This document shows, piece after piece, positions 1 to 6,817 of a DNA stretch of 16,985 nucleotides. The notes under the pieces were generated by a model. The model was not told where the DNA came from. It saw nothing but the letters and a program-made list of their open reading frames with translations, and made no database searches. The stretch comes from an uncultured Eubacteriales bacterium. Its GTDB lineage: Bacteria > Bacillota > Clostridia > Oscillospirales > Acutalibacteraceae. Location of the stretch: assembly GCA_948762645.1 (NCBI GenBank), contig CAQBRY010000035.1, forward strand, positions 1 to 16,985. The letters are read 5' to 3'. A program made the position numbers and the translations under genes. Positions within the stretch are counted from its first letter, which is position 1, and every line of letters starts with the position of its first letter.

Positions 1-167
1 ATACATATTGTTTGTATGACATTTACCTAAATGCAAAGAATGTCAAAGGCGAAAAACAACTGATTTTAAAACAGTATCTCTATCCAAGGTGTGTTGAAGA
101 AACCACGTATAATTTACTATTGAAAGTGATTGATAATAATGTTTCAAGGAAAAATCACCTTATTTAA
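1..167 (+). CDS. Partial phage-like protein, C-terminal end only
   Basis: An open frame enters from the left edge (first full codon at base 3) and ends with TAA at 165-167, giving about 54 residues including YLNAKNVKGEK and QYLYPRCVEET. It overlaps the next gene, which starts at 139, by 29 bases in another frame, a packing typical of phage structural modules. I do not recognise the family; the start and most of the protein lie outside the window. That it is coding is inferred from the open frame, the plausible residue composition and the overlap with a phage-like gene. Confidence 0.45.
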   Translation, partial: TYCLYDIYLNAKNVKGEKQLILKQYLYPRCVEETTYNLLLKVIDNNVSRKNHLI

Positions 168-399
168 CTACCTGTATTCGTCAGATGAATATGCGAAAAC
201 TTTTATAAAGAATGTAGAAATCCAGCCAATTTGCAAGACTGATCCACAGTCAAACAGTACGGAAAGTAGCACCAAAGTTTTAGTTATTGTGCCATACAAA
301 ACAGATTCAGGTGAAGCATACGTAAACTCAGACAATGATAGAAAGTATTATTTAAAACCTAAAGTGTGGAAAGAAAACGCAGATTATTTCACGATTTAA
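139..399 (+). CDS. Small phage structural-type protein (DUF6751-like)
   Basis: An 86-residue protein from ATG at 139; a TTG nine bases upstream is also in frame, but ATG is preferred. The layout (KITLFNYLYSSDEYAK near the start, KVLVIVPYK in the middle, YYLKPKVWKENADYFTI at the end) resembles small proteins encoded between capsid and tail genes of Clostridia prophages, which I recall as DUF6751. That assignment is from memory and unverified. It overlaps the upstream partial frame by 29 bases. No other phage gene follows on the right: the next 1.4 kb is a decayed unrelated gene on the other strand, so this is probably the end of a prophage fragment whose main part lies left of the window. Confidence 0.55.
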   Translation: MFQGKITLFNYLYSSDEYAKTFIKNVEIQPICKTDPQSNSTESSTKVLVIVPYKTDSGEAYVNSDNDRKYYLKPKVWKENADYFTI

Positions 400-478
400 A
401 GTAGTTTATATTTCATTATTGTCGGAAATCACTTTTAATTATTTTTAATTTATACGCCATAAATTTTTCTCCATTTCA

Positions 479-1853
479 TCAGTTTAATACTCTTAAATTT
501 ATAATAGCATCTACTTTTCCCATAGGTTTATAGGTTTCTGGAGTATATGCAAAAAGATGAAGCCATACGATTATAATTTTCTTTTCCTAATACTTTAGAT
601 AAATTATCAATATCTATATACTGGTTTGGTTTTATTAATCCCTAAAAATATATTTTTTCACCCGTAGAGTCTAAGTATGTCTCAACATTCATAAGATAAT
701 TATTAGATGCTGGATTTTGCATTTTTAAGTTTGCTTTAGCACTTTCATTTTTCATCTTAGAAGTAGAATTAATTCCTATTGAAAACATAGACTTTTCTAC
801 TTTTTCTTGTGCTTTTTTCATAATCACCCAAAGGTTCAATTTTTGCCTGTATACTAGACGTTTCTTCTATATTCATAATTTCAGGTTTAATTCCTGAAAT
901 ACATTCATAACTTATCAAAGTAGGTCCGCAATAAAAATATCTCCGTACAGGTTTATCGTTTGTCATTATCCATACACTGTCAAAATCCCAATTCTTAAAA
1001 TTGGACACTTCTTTTATTTGATCTGTAGATAAAGGATTTTCTTTTTCTGTGTCCGACTGTCCTGAGGTATCTATCATAGTAGCTGTTATTAACGGTTCCA
1101 TTAGAATTATTACCCACAAATTCCCATTAGAGCTTGACCCTATAACTTTTCCCACATAATAACAATTAAAAGCAGTACCTCCTTGTAGGGTTTCTCCTAC
1201 TATCTCCCATTGCCACTTGAATGACCTGCAACTCTGCTTTCACAATAACAATTTATTACCGTACCCCATAATTATATCCTGCTATTCTGCCGACATCTAT
1301 ACCCTGAGTATCCAATAATAAACTGATTACCGACTCAGATATAGTGGTATAGTTAGCTCTTCCAATAATTCCTCCATTAGAATTTTCATATCTTTCAATT
1401 GTTCCTGGATCATAACAGCGAAAAACATTGTCACTATCAGATCTACCTATAAGAACCCCTACATAATAGCATCCCTTAAAATTAGCATTTTCAACACCTA
1501 CATTCTTAATAGTTGCCTCTAAAAATTATACCCGAATAAACCTATCTCACTTCTACTAGTAGAATCGGTTTTATTTACATTTCTAATCGTGAATCCTTTG
1601 CCATCTAGAGGTCCTGTAAACTTACTACTGGAATTTCAGTATATCCCCTTAAGTCTATATCCACTCCTAAAACATATGATATACTTAAATTATTTCTAAT
1701 ATTATGAAATTCTTCAGGAATAGTAATAATAGTCTCAGCTTTTGTATCTAAAATTACTGTATTTTTAAAAAATATATAAATAGTAAATAAAAAAGCTATA
1801 AAAATAAGTATATAAAAGTACTTTCCACAAGATAAATTTCTTTTCCGAATCAT
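479..1853 (-). pseudogene. GLUG-repeat surface protein, multiply frameshifted
   Basis: The start is ATG at 1853 with SD AGGTG at 1860-1864, six bases away; an in-frame GTG lies at 1862. The product begins with a positively charged N-terminus and a long hydrophobic anchor (YFYILIFIAFLFTIYIFF), then VLGVDIDLRGYT. Reading continues only by changing frame: near 1620 (then FTGPLDGKGFTIRNVNKT), near 1530 (then EATIKNVGVENANFKGCYYV), near 1260 (then VINCYCESRVAGHSSGNG), near 1200 (then IVGETLQGGTAFNCYYVGK), near 1110 (then NGTVNNSYYD and DTSGQSDTEKENPLSTDQIK) and near 830. A TAG at 642-644 interrupts the tail, which goes on as GLIKPNQYIDIDNLSK and, after one more shift, YTPETYKPMGKVDAIINLR, ending at TGA 479-481. 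The NCYYVG/NSYYD...DTSGQSD pattern is characteristic of GLUG-motif secreted or surface proteins. It is clearly dead as a single gene. Exact lesion positions are approximate. Confidence 0.85.
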
Positions 1854-1883
1854 ATTATTCACCTGAAAATTGCATTTTAAACA

Positions 1884-1912
1884 ATTACAATATAAAGTAT
1901 AATGTTCTTCAA
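1884..1912 (-). promoter_or_regulatory. Candidate promoter of the GLUG pseudogene
   Basis: On the minus strand there is a -35-like TTGAAG (1907-1912) and a -10-like TGTAAT (1884-1889) separated by 17 bases, about 30 bases upstream of the pseudogene start. The -10 departs from TATAAT and the region is AT-rich, so this is tentative. Confidence 0.3.
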
Positions 1913-2080
1913 TAAAAACCGTATAAAATCAAAGCAAATTACTATTAATAATCCAATACAATCAACTAATTACCATAATAAGTAAAAGTCAATTTATAAA
2001 TGCTACGAGACTTAAAAATAATTATACGAATACTACATCTAAATATATTAAGAAAAAATAGTTGAATAGACGGTAATGAA

Positions 2081-2111
2081 AATAGAATGAATTTTAAAAA
2101 TTCATTCTATT
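2081..2111 (-). terminator. Terminator of the M23 peptidase gene
   Basis: A near-perfect palindrome with 15-base arms, AATAGAATGAATTTT (2081-2095) and its complement (2097-2111), lies 14 bases beyond the stop of the minus-strand M23 gene. On that strand it is followed by TTTTC. The position and the very strong stem suggest a Rho-independent terminator despite the AT-rich stem. The rest of the gap 1863-2125 shows nothing else I can name. Confidence 0.6.
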
Positions 2112-2125
2112 ATATATAAGTTATT

Positions 2126-2857
2126 TTATTCTTCTGACTTATCCTTATCTAATATAATTAATGGATCAATAAATTTATTATCCTTTTTTATCATCAGGTG
2201 TAAATGTGAATCATCCAAAACCTCAGAAGGAACATTTTTTAAGGAACCTATGTCTTGCCCTGGCTTTACTACATCATCTTTATTAACTAAAGTTGTCTCA
2301 CCTAACCCACAATAATAAGCTGTAAAGCCAAGATCATGTTCTATAGCTAAAGTCATCCCATAAAGAGGATCATCGTATATATCTATAACTTTTCCATCTG
2401 TTATAGATTTAATCATGCTACCCTCCTGTGCTTTAAAGTCGGTACCTTCATGTATCCTCCAATCGCTTAAAGTCTTTGAGTAAATAAGGTTATCGTTGCT
2501 GAACTCTTTAGTAACCGTATCATTTGTAGGATAAACAATCAAAGGAGTATCAGGCTTTTGAGTTGAAACTTGTTTAACATTTTTGTCAGAAAAGTTTTCT
2601 GAATTTAAATTTTTAGAACTACTATTTTTCTTTTTGTCTTTCTTGTGGAAATCTTTGAAGTCTTCATCTGCAATGCACTCAAACTCTTGAGAATCGCTTT
2701 TTTTCTCATCATTCACAGCTTTTATATTATTAGACTTACTTTCAGAAAAAGGATGTTTGCTGTCGCTTACATTACAGTAAACTGACCAGCCAATGGCTAC
2801 AACTGTTAATAAAAATATGCCACACGTAAGATAAAAACTTTTTCCTTTCTTGTTCAT
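2126..2857 (-). CDS. Membrane-anchored M23 (LytM) peptidase, SpoIIQ-like
   Basis: A 243-residue protein with one N-terminal membrane segment (about residues 8-28), a charged low-complexity Ser/Lys/Asp linker (about 30-100) and a C-terminal LytM/M23 domain (about 105-235). Zinc-ligand motifs are present: H136-EGT-D140 and H218-L-H220, so the domain may be active. The stretch around DWRIHEGTDFKAQEGSM and DDPLYGMTLAIEH closely follows SpoIIQ, the mother-cell-facing partner of SpoIIIAH in the channel that feeds the forespore. In Bacillus subtilis the first His is lost; in several clostridia it is kept, as here. The final motif is HLHLMI rather than the usual HLHFE. The start is ATG 2857 with SD GGAGGTG at 2866-2872. 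It could be a different M23 wall hydrolase: family call firm, SpoIIQ identity moderate. I saw no convincing sigma-F promoter. The 300 bases upstream are AT-rich with no gene. Confidence 0.85.
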   Translation of the reverse strand: MNKKGKSFYLTCGIFLLTVVAIGWSVYCNVSDSKHPFSESKSNNIKAVNDEKKSDSQEFECIADEDFKDFHKKDKKKNSSSKNLNSENFSDKNVKQVSTQKPDTPLIVYPTNDTVTKEFSNDNLIYSKTLSDWRIHEGTDFKAQEGSMIKSITDGKVIDIYDDPLYGMTLAIEHDLGFTAYYCGLGETTLVNKDDVVKPGQDIGSLKNVPSEVLDDSHLHLMIKKDNKFIDPLIILDKDKSEE

Positions 2858-3148
2858 TTAAACCACACCTCCAGTAATAGTATGGACAAATACAGTTTTT
2901 TATATTCTTATCCATAAAAAAATAGAAGCATAATTTATAAATCCTTTCCAAACTAAAACAAATCTAATCTCTATAAAAGTTTTTATTTTAAATAAATAAA
3001 TTTTTAATTCTATTCTCTAACAAATCTATTTTTAAAAATATTAATTACTCATATTTCCTTATCATAAATTTTCATATAATATTTTTTGTCGTACTAACAC
3101 CTCATGCTCTATTTAAGGCAATGAAAAATAGATAAGGAATAGGACAAG

Positions 3149-3167
3149 CTAATCACGAAATGATTAG
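3149..3167. repeat. Short inverted repeat before the IS1 remnant
   Basis: CTAATCA (3149-3155) and TGATTAG (3161-3167) flank a 5-base spacer just ahead of the transposase start. It could be part of the 5' end of the element or a small hairpin in its mRNA; nothing shows which. Confidence 0.35.
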
Positions 3168-3169
3168 AA

Positions 3170-3485
3170 ATGAGGTGTCCAAAATGCAAAGGAGAAGAAA
3201 AGACAAAAAATGAATATGGTTGGCAGTAGAGAGAGTCCCTCAGAAAATACGAGGATTTTATGTGCACTCTCGTGAAACCTCAAGTTTTGAGAAATTTTCT
3301 CAAAATATACAAAGGTTAAACGTGAAGGTTATGCTACAGATGCTTTGATGGCATATAATTTAATTGACCCTAAAAAGCATATTATTGGTAAAGCTTATAC
3401 CTATACCATAGAACATACTAACCGACTTTTACGACACTATTTAACCCGTTTTACTCGCAAAACTTATTCTGTTTCTAATCTTTAG
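3170..3485 (+). pseudogene. IS1-family transposase remnant, internally deleted
   Basis: Two fragments of an IS1-type transposase survive. The N-terminal zinc-ribbon start MRCPKCKGEEKTKNEYGWQ runs from ATG 3170 to a TAG at 3227-3229. The C-terminal end, with REGYATDALMAYNLID, KKHIIGKAYTYTIEHTN and RLLRHYLTRFTRKTYSVSN, stops at 3483-3485. Between them the catalytic core is almost entirely missing and replaced by about 100 bases that include a 21-base palindrome. The C-terminal part matches the conserved H(I/V)xGK...T..IE..N..LRHYLxRF.RKT ending of IS1 transposases as I remember it. No terminal inverted repeats are evident, so element boundaries are not given. It cannot make an active transposase. 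Confidence 0.7.
3285..3305. repeat. Perfect palindrome inside the IS1 remnant
   Basis: Arms TTTTGAGAAA (3285-3294) and TTTCTCAAAA (3296-3305) surround one central T. It lies where the transposase core has been lost, immediately before the C-terminal fragment. It may be a scar of the deletion or of a nested insertion. Confidence 0.45.
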
Positions 3486-3572
3486 ACATAATTTTTTATT
3501 CTCTTTATCTCTTTTCCTTTCGCCATCTTTTGCCTTCTATCTTTATTTAGCTCTGCCAATAGATAAATTGAC

Positions 3573-3601
3573 TTGAAATAATGAAATATATGTTTTATAA
3601 T
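3573..3601 (+). promoter_or_regulatory. Candidate promoter for the tube-like protein gene
   Basis: TTGAAA (3573-3578) and a perfect TATAAT (3596-3601) are spaced by 17 bases, upstream of the gene at 3724. A second possibility closer to the gene is TTGACT (3665-3670) with TATAAT (3690-3695), but its 19-base spacing is long. Between them lies an inverted repeat (3613-3662) that would sit in the leader of a transcript from the first promoter. Confidence 0.5.
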
Positions 3602-3612
3602 ATAATATATAG

Positions 3613-3662
3613 AATGAATTTTAAGATTTTAATATTTTTATCTAAAAGTATCAAAATTCATT
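3613..3662. repeat. Inverted repeat in the leader of the tube-like gene
   Basis: AATGAATTTT (3613-3622) and AAAATTCATT (3653-3662) are perfect complements with a 30-base loop. The left arm belongs to a 16-base exact repeat, ATAGAATGAATTTTAA (3609-3624), that also occurs in the M23 terminator palindrome (2082-2097). There is no T-run on the plus side, so it is not an ordinary terminator of plus-strand transcription. Confidence 0.5.
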
Positions 3663-3723
3663 TGTTGACTAAATATAAATATTTCAAAATATAATTTTAA
3701 AAGTGTAAAAGAGGGATTACTTT

Positions 3724-4428
3724 ATGAATAGTTTAACATCTAGCTACAGAACATACGTACTAAATGATTTTAGCGCTGTTTCAAAAGCAGTATTCTATAT
3801 TTTGTTAAAGAGCGAAAACATTAAAGGAAGTTATACAATTTTTGAAAAACTGCCAGTACAAATTAACCCTACAAAAATATCATGTACAGTTGGAGAATCC
3901 AGAAATAAGTTTGTTAAAGATATGCAAAGAGAAGCAGAAGCATCCTTAAAATCCCACCAAGAAGGCGATGAAGACAATATGTACGAAATATCCCTTGTCT
4001 ACGATATTTATGATGAATATAATGTTAGAACTCTGAATGGTATTTCAAATGCTTCTTTCATAAAAGGTGGTATGTCGCTATTCGATGAAAAAACAACTTC
4101 TTTAGAAAAATTAAAAATGGCTTCAGGTGATTCTGAAAAATTTGTACTATTTATATGGGGAGATATACAGATTTTTGGTCACATAGAAAAAGTAACAGCT
4201 GATTATACTGCATTTTCTAGGTGGGGGAATCCTTTAAAGGCTGATGCTACAATTCATATAAAGAAAGTACACCTAGGCTTTGACAAATTTAAAAAGGGTA
4301 CTGCCCGACTTCGAAAAGAAAGACAACCACTTGATACACTGGAAATACCAAAGACCATTATAGAAAGTTATCAGAAAGCAGAAAATGCATTAGTTACCGC
4401 AGCTGCGGCTATTGATGCTTTAAGATAA
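3724..4428 (+). CDS. Contractile injection system tube/hub adaptor-like protein
   Basis: A 234-residue soluble protein without signal peptide; SD GAGGG at 3711-3715 sits 8 bases before ATG. Its order of elements matches the N-terminal domain of the LysM-type tube protein of contractile injection systems (Afp7/gp53-like). First comes a short strand plus NPTKISCTVGESRNKFVKD (compare F-NP-E/T-...). Then YEISLVYDIYDEYNVRTLN (compare L-FDTYDxGxDVR). Then FVLFIWGDIQIFGHIEKV and YTAFSRWGNPLKADATIHIK (compare the FxWGxLxFxGV...DGxPxRAxxxVxFKE core). The usual C-terminal LysM is not visible; a basic segment (RLRKERQ) and an Ala-rich helix replace it. No sheath, tube, baseplate, spike or AAA+ gene lies in the window, so it may be a displaced remnant or serve a cluster elsewhere. 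Family recognised from pattern only. Confidence 0.65.
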   Translation: MNSLTSSYRTYVLNDFSAVSKAVFYILLKSENIKGSYTIFEKLPVQINPTKISCTVGESRNKFVKDMQREAEASLKSHQEGDEDNMYEISLVYDIYDEYNVRTLNGISNASFIKGGMSLFDEKTTSLEKLKMASGDSEKFVLFIWGDIQIFGHIEKVTADYTAFSRWGNPLKADATIHIKKVHLGFDKFKKGTARLRKERQPLDTLEIPKTIIESYQKAENALVTAAAAIDALR

Positions 4429-4616
4429 AATAAAAAGATACGGCTATATATTTAGAAAAATTGAATAAAATTTTCTAAAACATATGACTTTAAAATACTA
4501 ATTTCTAAGTAGACTAACAAATATTAAAAAATTAAATTCATAAACCAGGTCATATAGAATTGACTAAATATTAAGGATATATAAAGTAATCATTCATGTA
4601 TAAGAATCAAAATACT

Positions 4617-4657
4617 AAAAAAATTATAAGTGCTACTATAATATTATAGCAGCACTT
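4617..4657 (-). terminator. Terminator of the Cys-rich peptide gene
   Basis: The stem runs from AAGTGCT (4628-4634) to AGCACTT (4651-4657) and extends through the AT-rich centre. The single mismatch in plus-strand reading becomes a G-U pair on the minus-strand RNA. Seven T residues follow on the minus strand (4617-4623). It sits 26 bases past the stop of the gene at 4683-4814 and is oriented to end that transcript. Confidence 0.8.
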
Positions 4658-4682
4658 ATTAAGTTTAATCAAAACGCAAGTC

Positions 4683-4814
4683 TTAGTTACAGCCACATCC
4701 GCCGCAACCATTGCCGCAGCCACAATCGTCGCCACCACAGCAGCATAAAAGAACTATGATGATTAAAATGATCCAGCAGCAGTTGCCGCCACCAAAAAAG
4801 TTATTACCACACAT
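4683..4814 (-). CDS. 43-residue Cys/Gly-rich YjcZ-like membrane peptide
   Basis: Start ATG 4814-4812 is preceded by a perfect AGGAGG (4825-4830) ten bases away, and the gene has its own terminator. The peptide starts MCGNNFFGGGNCCW, then a hydrophobic stretch IILIIIVLLCCC, then a Gly/Cys/Asp tail DDCGCGNGCGGCGCN. Eleven of 43 residues are Cys. The arrangement FFGGGxxxW-hydrophobic-LCCC is typical of tiny YjcZ/YtrH-like proteins of spore-forming Firmicutes, often coat- or membrane-associated, function unknown. The dense Cys tail could bind metal or be cross-linked; that is inference. A longer frame on the opposite strand across the same bases is an artefact of the GC-rich repeats. Confidence 0.8.
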   Translation of the reverse strand: MCGNNFFGGGNCCWIILIIIVLLCCCGGDDCGCGNGCGGCGCN

Positions 4815-4967
4815 TGTAAGAATTCCTCCTTTTATAGTTTACATTAATATACTATTTCAAACCCTTGAATTGTGTTACAGATATCTTTTAAAAATTTTTT
4901 ATCTAGGTTATTTAATAAATTTATCCTACTATTATATTCTTATTATGCAAAATATTATAAAAAATGG

Positions 4968-4996
4968 TTGTATTAGCATTATCTCATTGATATAAT
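4968..4996 (+). promoter_or_regulatory. Candidate promoter of the nucleotide translocase
   Basis: TTGTAT (4968-4973) and TATAAT (4991-4996) are separated by 17 bases and read toward the translocase. A transcript from here would carry a leader of about 210 bases. The stretch 4831-4967 contains no gene that I can support. Confidence 0.5.
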
Positions 4997-5016
4997 GTGA
5001 TGTGTGGGCGTAGTAA

Positions 5017-5087
5017 GCTTATAAAATATTAATTTCTATATTTATAAGCATTTAATATCTATTAAGCTAAGCGATCTTTTTCGCTTA
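5017..5087 (+). promoter_or_regulatory. Two hairpins in the translocase mRNA leader
   Basis: First hairpin: GCTTATAAA (5017-5025) pairs with TTTATAAGC (5041-5049). Second hairpin: TAAGCGA (5068-5074) pairs with TCGCTTA (5081-5087) around the loop TCTTTT. Both lie in the long leader between the candidate promoter and the gene. No known riboswitch consensus was recognised. They could set mRNA stability or expression of the transporter; this is speculative. Confidence 0.35.
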
Positions 5088-5215
5088 ATTTATCTCATAA
5101 TTTTACGCACTAATCATATTAATTTTTAAAAGGAGTGATTTTTTTAAGAAGTTAAGGTATGTATCATCAGACTATGCGCAAATTTTCATTTTTAACAATA
5201 AAGGAGTAATATCTA

Positions 5216-6724
5216 ATGAGCGAAACACAAAGTGAAAAAACTGTTAAACCTGAGTTTAACAAAATTCAGTCTGTGCTCTGGCCAGTACACGGGTATGAGA
5301 TGAAAAAATTTCTTCCTATGAGCATATTAATGTTCTGCATTTTATTCGTATATACCATGGTTAGAGATTTAAAAGACGTTTTTATCCAAAAATACGCTAC
5401 ATGCGGAGGAACCGAACTTATTCCTGTTCTTAAATTATGGTTTGTTATGCCGGCAGCATTTTTAGTAGTTATGCTTTTTACCTTTTTAGTAAATAAATTT
5501 GGAACCAAGAATACATTTTACATAATGGTAAGTATATTTATGGCATTTTATGTAATATTCTTATTCGTCCTTTTTCCAAACGCAGATTCTTTACATTTAA
5601 GTGCAGAAAAAGTAAAAAGTATGCAACAGTCTGCACCGGGAGTGTTCTTTTACGTAATACCTTGTCTTACAAACTGGTCTTACACACTTTTTTACATTTT
5701 CTCTGAAATTTGGGGAACAATGGCTATATCTTCTCTATTTTGGCAATTTGCTAACCAAATCACGAAGAAAAACGAAGTTAAAAGATTTTTTGGTTTATAT
5801 GCCTTAATTGGTAATATCGGAGTATTTTTATCCGGTACTGCTCTTAATGAGATGTCAAAAGTAAGTGGAGATGCTTTTGATAAAAATGTTAAAATATTAA
5901 TTGGATTTTGTATATTTTTCTGTGTTGCAAGTATGGCTATATATTATTACATTCACAATGTAATTATGACAGATCCAAGATTTTATGATCCATCAGATGT
6001 AAAAGTTGCCAAAAAGAAAGAAAAAATGGGCGTAATGGATGGTATTAAATTCTTATTTACATCTCCATATCTATTACTAGTTTGCGTTTTAGTTCTTGCC
6101 TACGGTATTTCTATTAACTTTACAGAAGTCGTATGGAAAGAACAAATGAGAGCAACACTTACAAATGCAAATGACTATAGCGGTATGATGGGTAGACTTT
6201 CCCAGTTTACAGCTATATTTACAATAACCGCTACATTATTAAGTACAAATATCTTAAGAAGATTTAGTTGGAAAATAAGTGCCATAATCACTCCTATGAT
6301 GATGTTAATTCTTGGTGGAGCATTCTTTGCACTTATAGTTTATGGAAAAATGGGCGGAACATATTTATTTGGTATGTCAGTGCCGTTCCTGGCAATATGG
6401 ATAGGACTTTTCGTAGATGCACTCGTAAAGAGCGTAAAATACTGTTTATTCGATTCAACAAAGAGTATGGCATATATACCTCTTGATGCAGATACAAGAG
6501 TTAAAGGTCAAGCAGCAGTTGAGGTCATCGGAGGACGTGCAGGAAAAGCCGGTGCTTCTGCTATAAATTACACATTAACAAATGTTATTTCTGTAGGAAG
6601 CAAAATTTCAGCTCACTTAGGTATTATTATTCCAATATTCGCCGTAACTGTTGTTGGATGGTTAATGTCGGTTATAGGGCTTAGCAAGAAATATGAAGAA
6701 AAAGTAGCTGAGCAAAGTAAATAA
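5216..6724 (+). CDS. tlc: ADP/ATP (nucleotide) translocase, Tlc/Npt family
   Basis: A 502-residue, 11-12-span inner-membrane transporter of the TLC family (PF03219), full length compared with about 500 residues in Rickettsia Tlc. Family signatures are all present: the N-terminal WPVHGYEMKKFLPM, FWQFANQITKKNE (175-187), MTDPRFYDP (251-259), SPYLLL with AYGISINFTEVVWK (283-308), VKYCLFDSTKSMAYIPLD (407-424) and RVKGQAAVEVIGGR (428-441). Known members exchange host ATP for bacterial ADP, or import NTPs or NAD by proton symport; the substrate cannot be read from sequence alone. SD AAAGGAG (5200-5206) lies nine bases before ATG 5216. The gene stands alone, with its own promoter candidate and a strong terminator. 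Base composition looks like that of its neighbours. It is unexpected beside Gram-positive sporulation-type genes, since such carriers mark energy-parasitic intracellular bacteria. Confidence 0.95.
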   Translation: MSETQSEKTVKPEFNKIQSVLWPVHGYEMKKFLPMSILMFCILFVYTMVRDLKDVFIQKYATCGGTELIPVLKLWFVMPAAFLVVMLFTFLVNKFGTKNTFYIMVSIFMAFYVIFLFVLFPNADSLHLSAEKVKSMQQSAPGVFFYVIPCLTNWSYTLFYIFSEIWGTMAISSLFWQFANQITKKNEVKRFFGLYALIGNIGVFLSGTALNEMSKVSGDAFDKNVKILIGFCIFFCVASMAIYYYIHNVIMTDPRFYDPSDVKVAKKKEKMGVMDGIKFLFTSPYLLLVCVLVLAYGISINFTEVVWKEQMRATLTNANDYSGMMGRLSQFTAIFTITATLLSTNILRRFSWKISAIITPMMMLILGGAFFALIVYGKMGGTYLFGMSVPFLAIWIGLFVDALVKSVKYCLFDSTKSMAYIPLDADTRVKGQAAVEVIGGRAGKAGASAINYTLTNVISVGSKISAHLGIIIPIFAVTVVGWLMSVIGLSKKYEEKVAEQSK

Positions 6725-6747
6725 TTTATTATAGAAAATTAAAAAAT

Positions 6748-6790
6748 AATCCGTATATAAATATTTATATACGGATTATATTTTATTAAA
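6748..6790. terminator. Bidirectional terminator between convergent genes
   Basis: Perfect 14-base arms AATCCGTATATAAA (6748-6761) and TTTATATACGGATT (6764-6777). On the plus strand ATATTTTATT follows; on the minus strand a run of six T follows (6741-6746 as A). It sits 24 bases after the translocase stop and 41 bases beyond the stop of the minus-strand gene ending at 6818, so it can serve both. Confidence 0.85.
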
Positions 6791-6817
6791 TTCAAAATCT
6801 AGTATAATACTTTAATA

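Noticed and set aside
4451..4479. Hairpin TTTAGAAAA/TTTTCTAAA after the tube-like gene as its terminator
   Set aside because: The stem is only A/T except one pair and no T-run follows, so it is indistinguishable from AT-rich background.
4711..4995. 94-codon plus-strand open frame rich in Pro, Gln and Ile
   Set aside because: It is the shadow of the 43-residue Cys-rich gene on the minus strand, which has a perfect SD and terminator; the plus frame has no SD and a composition that changes abruptly past the overlap.
5159..5209. 16-codon leader peptide whose stop lies in the tlc SD
   Set aside because: It has only AAGG one base before ATG, no usable spacing and no meaningful sequence; it is likely chance.
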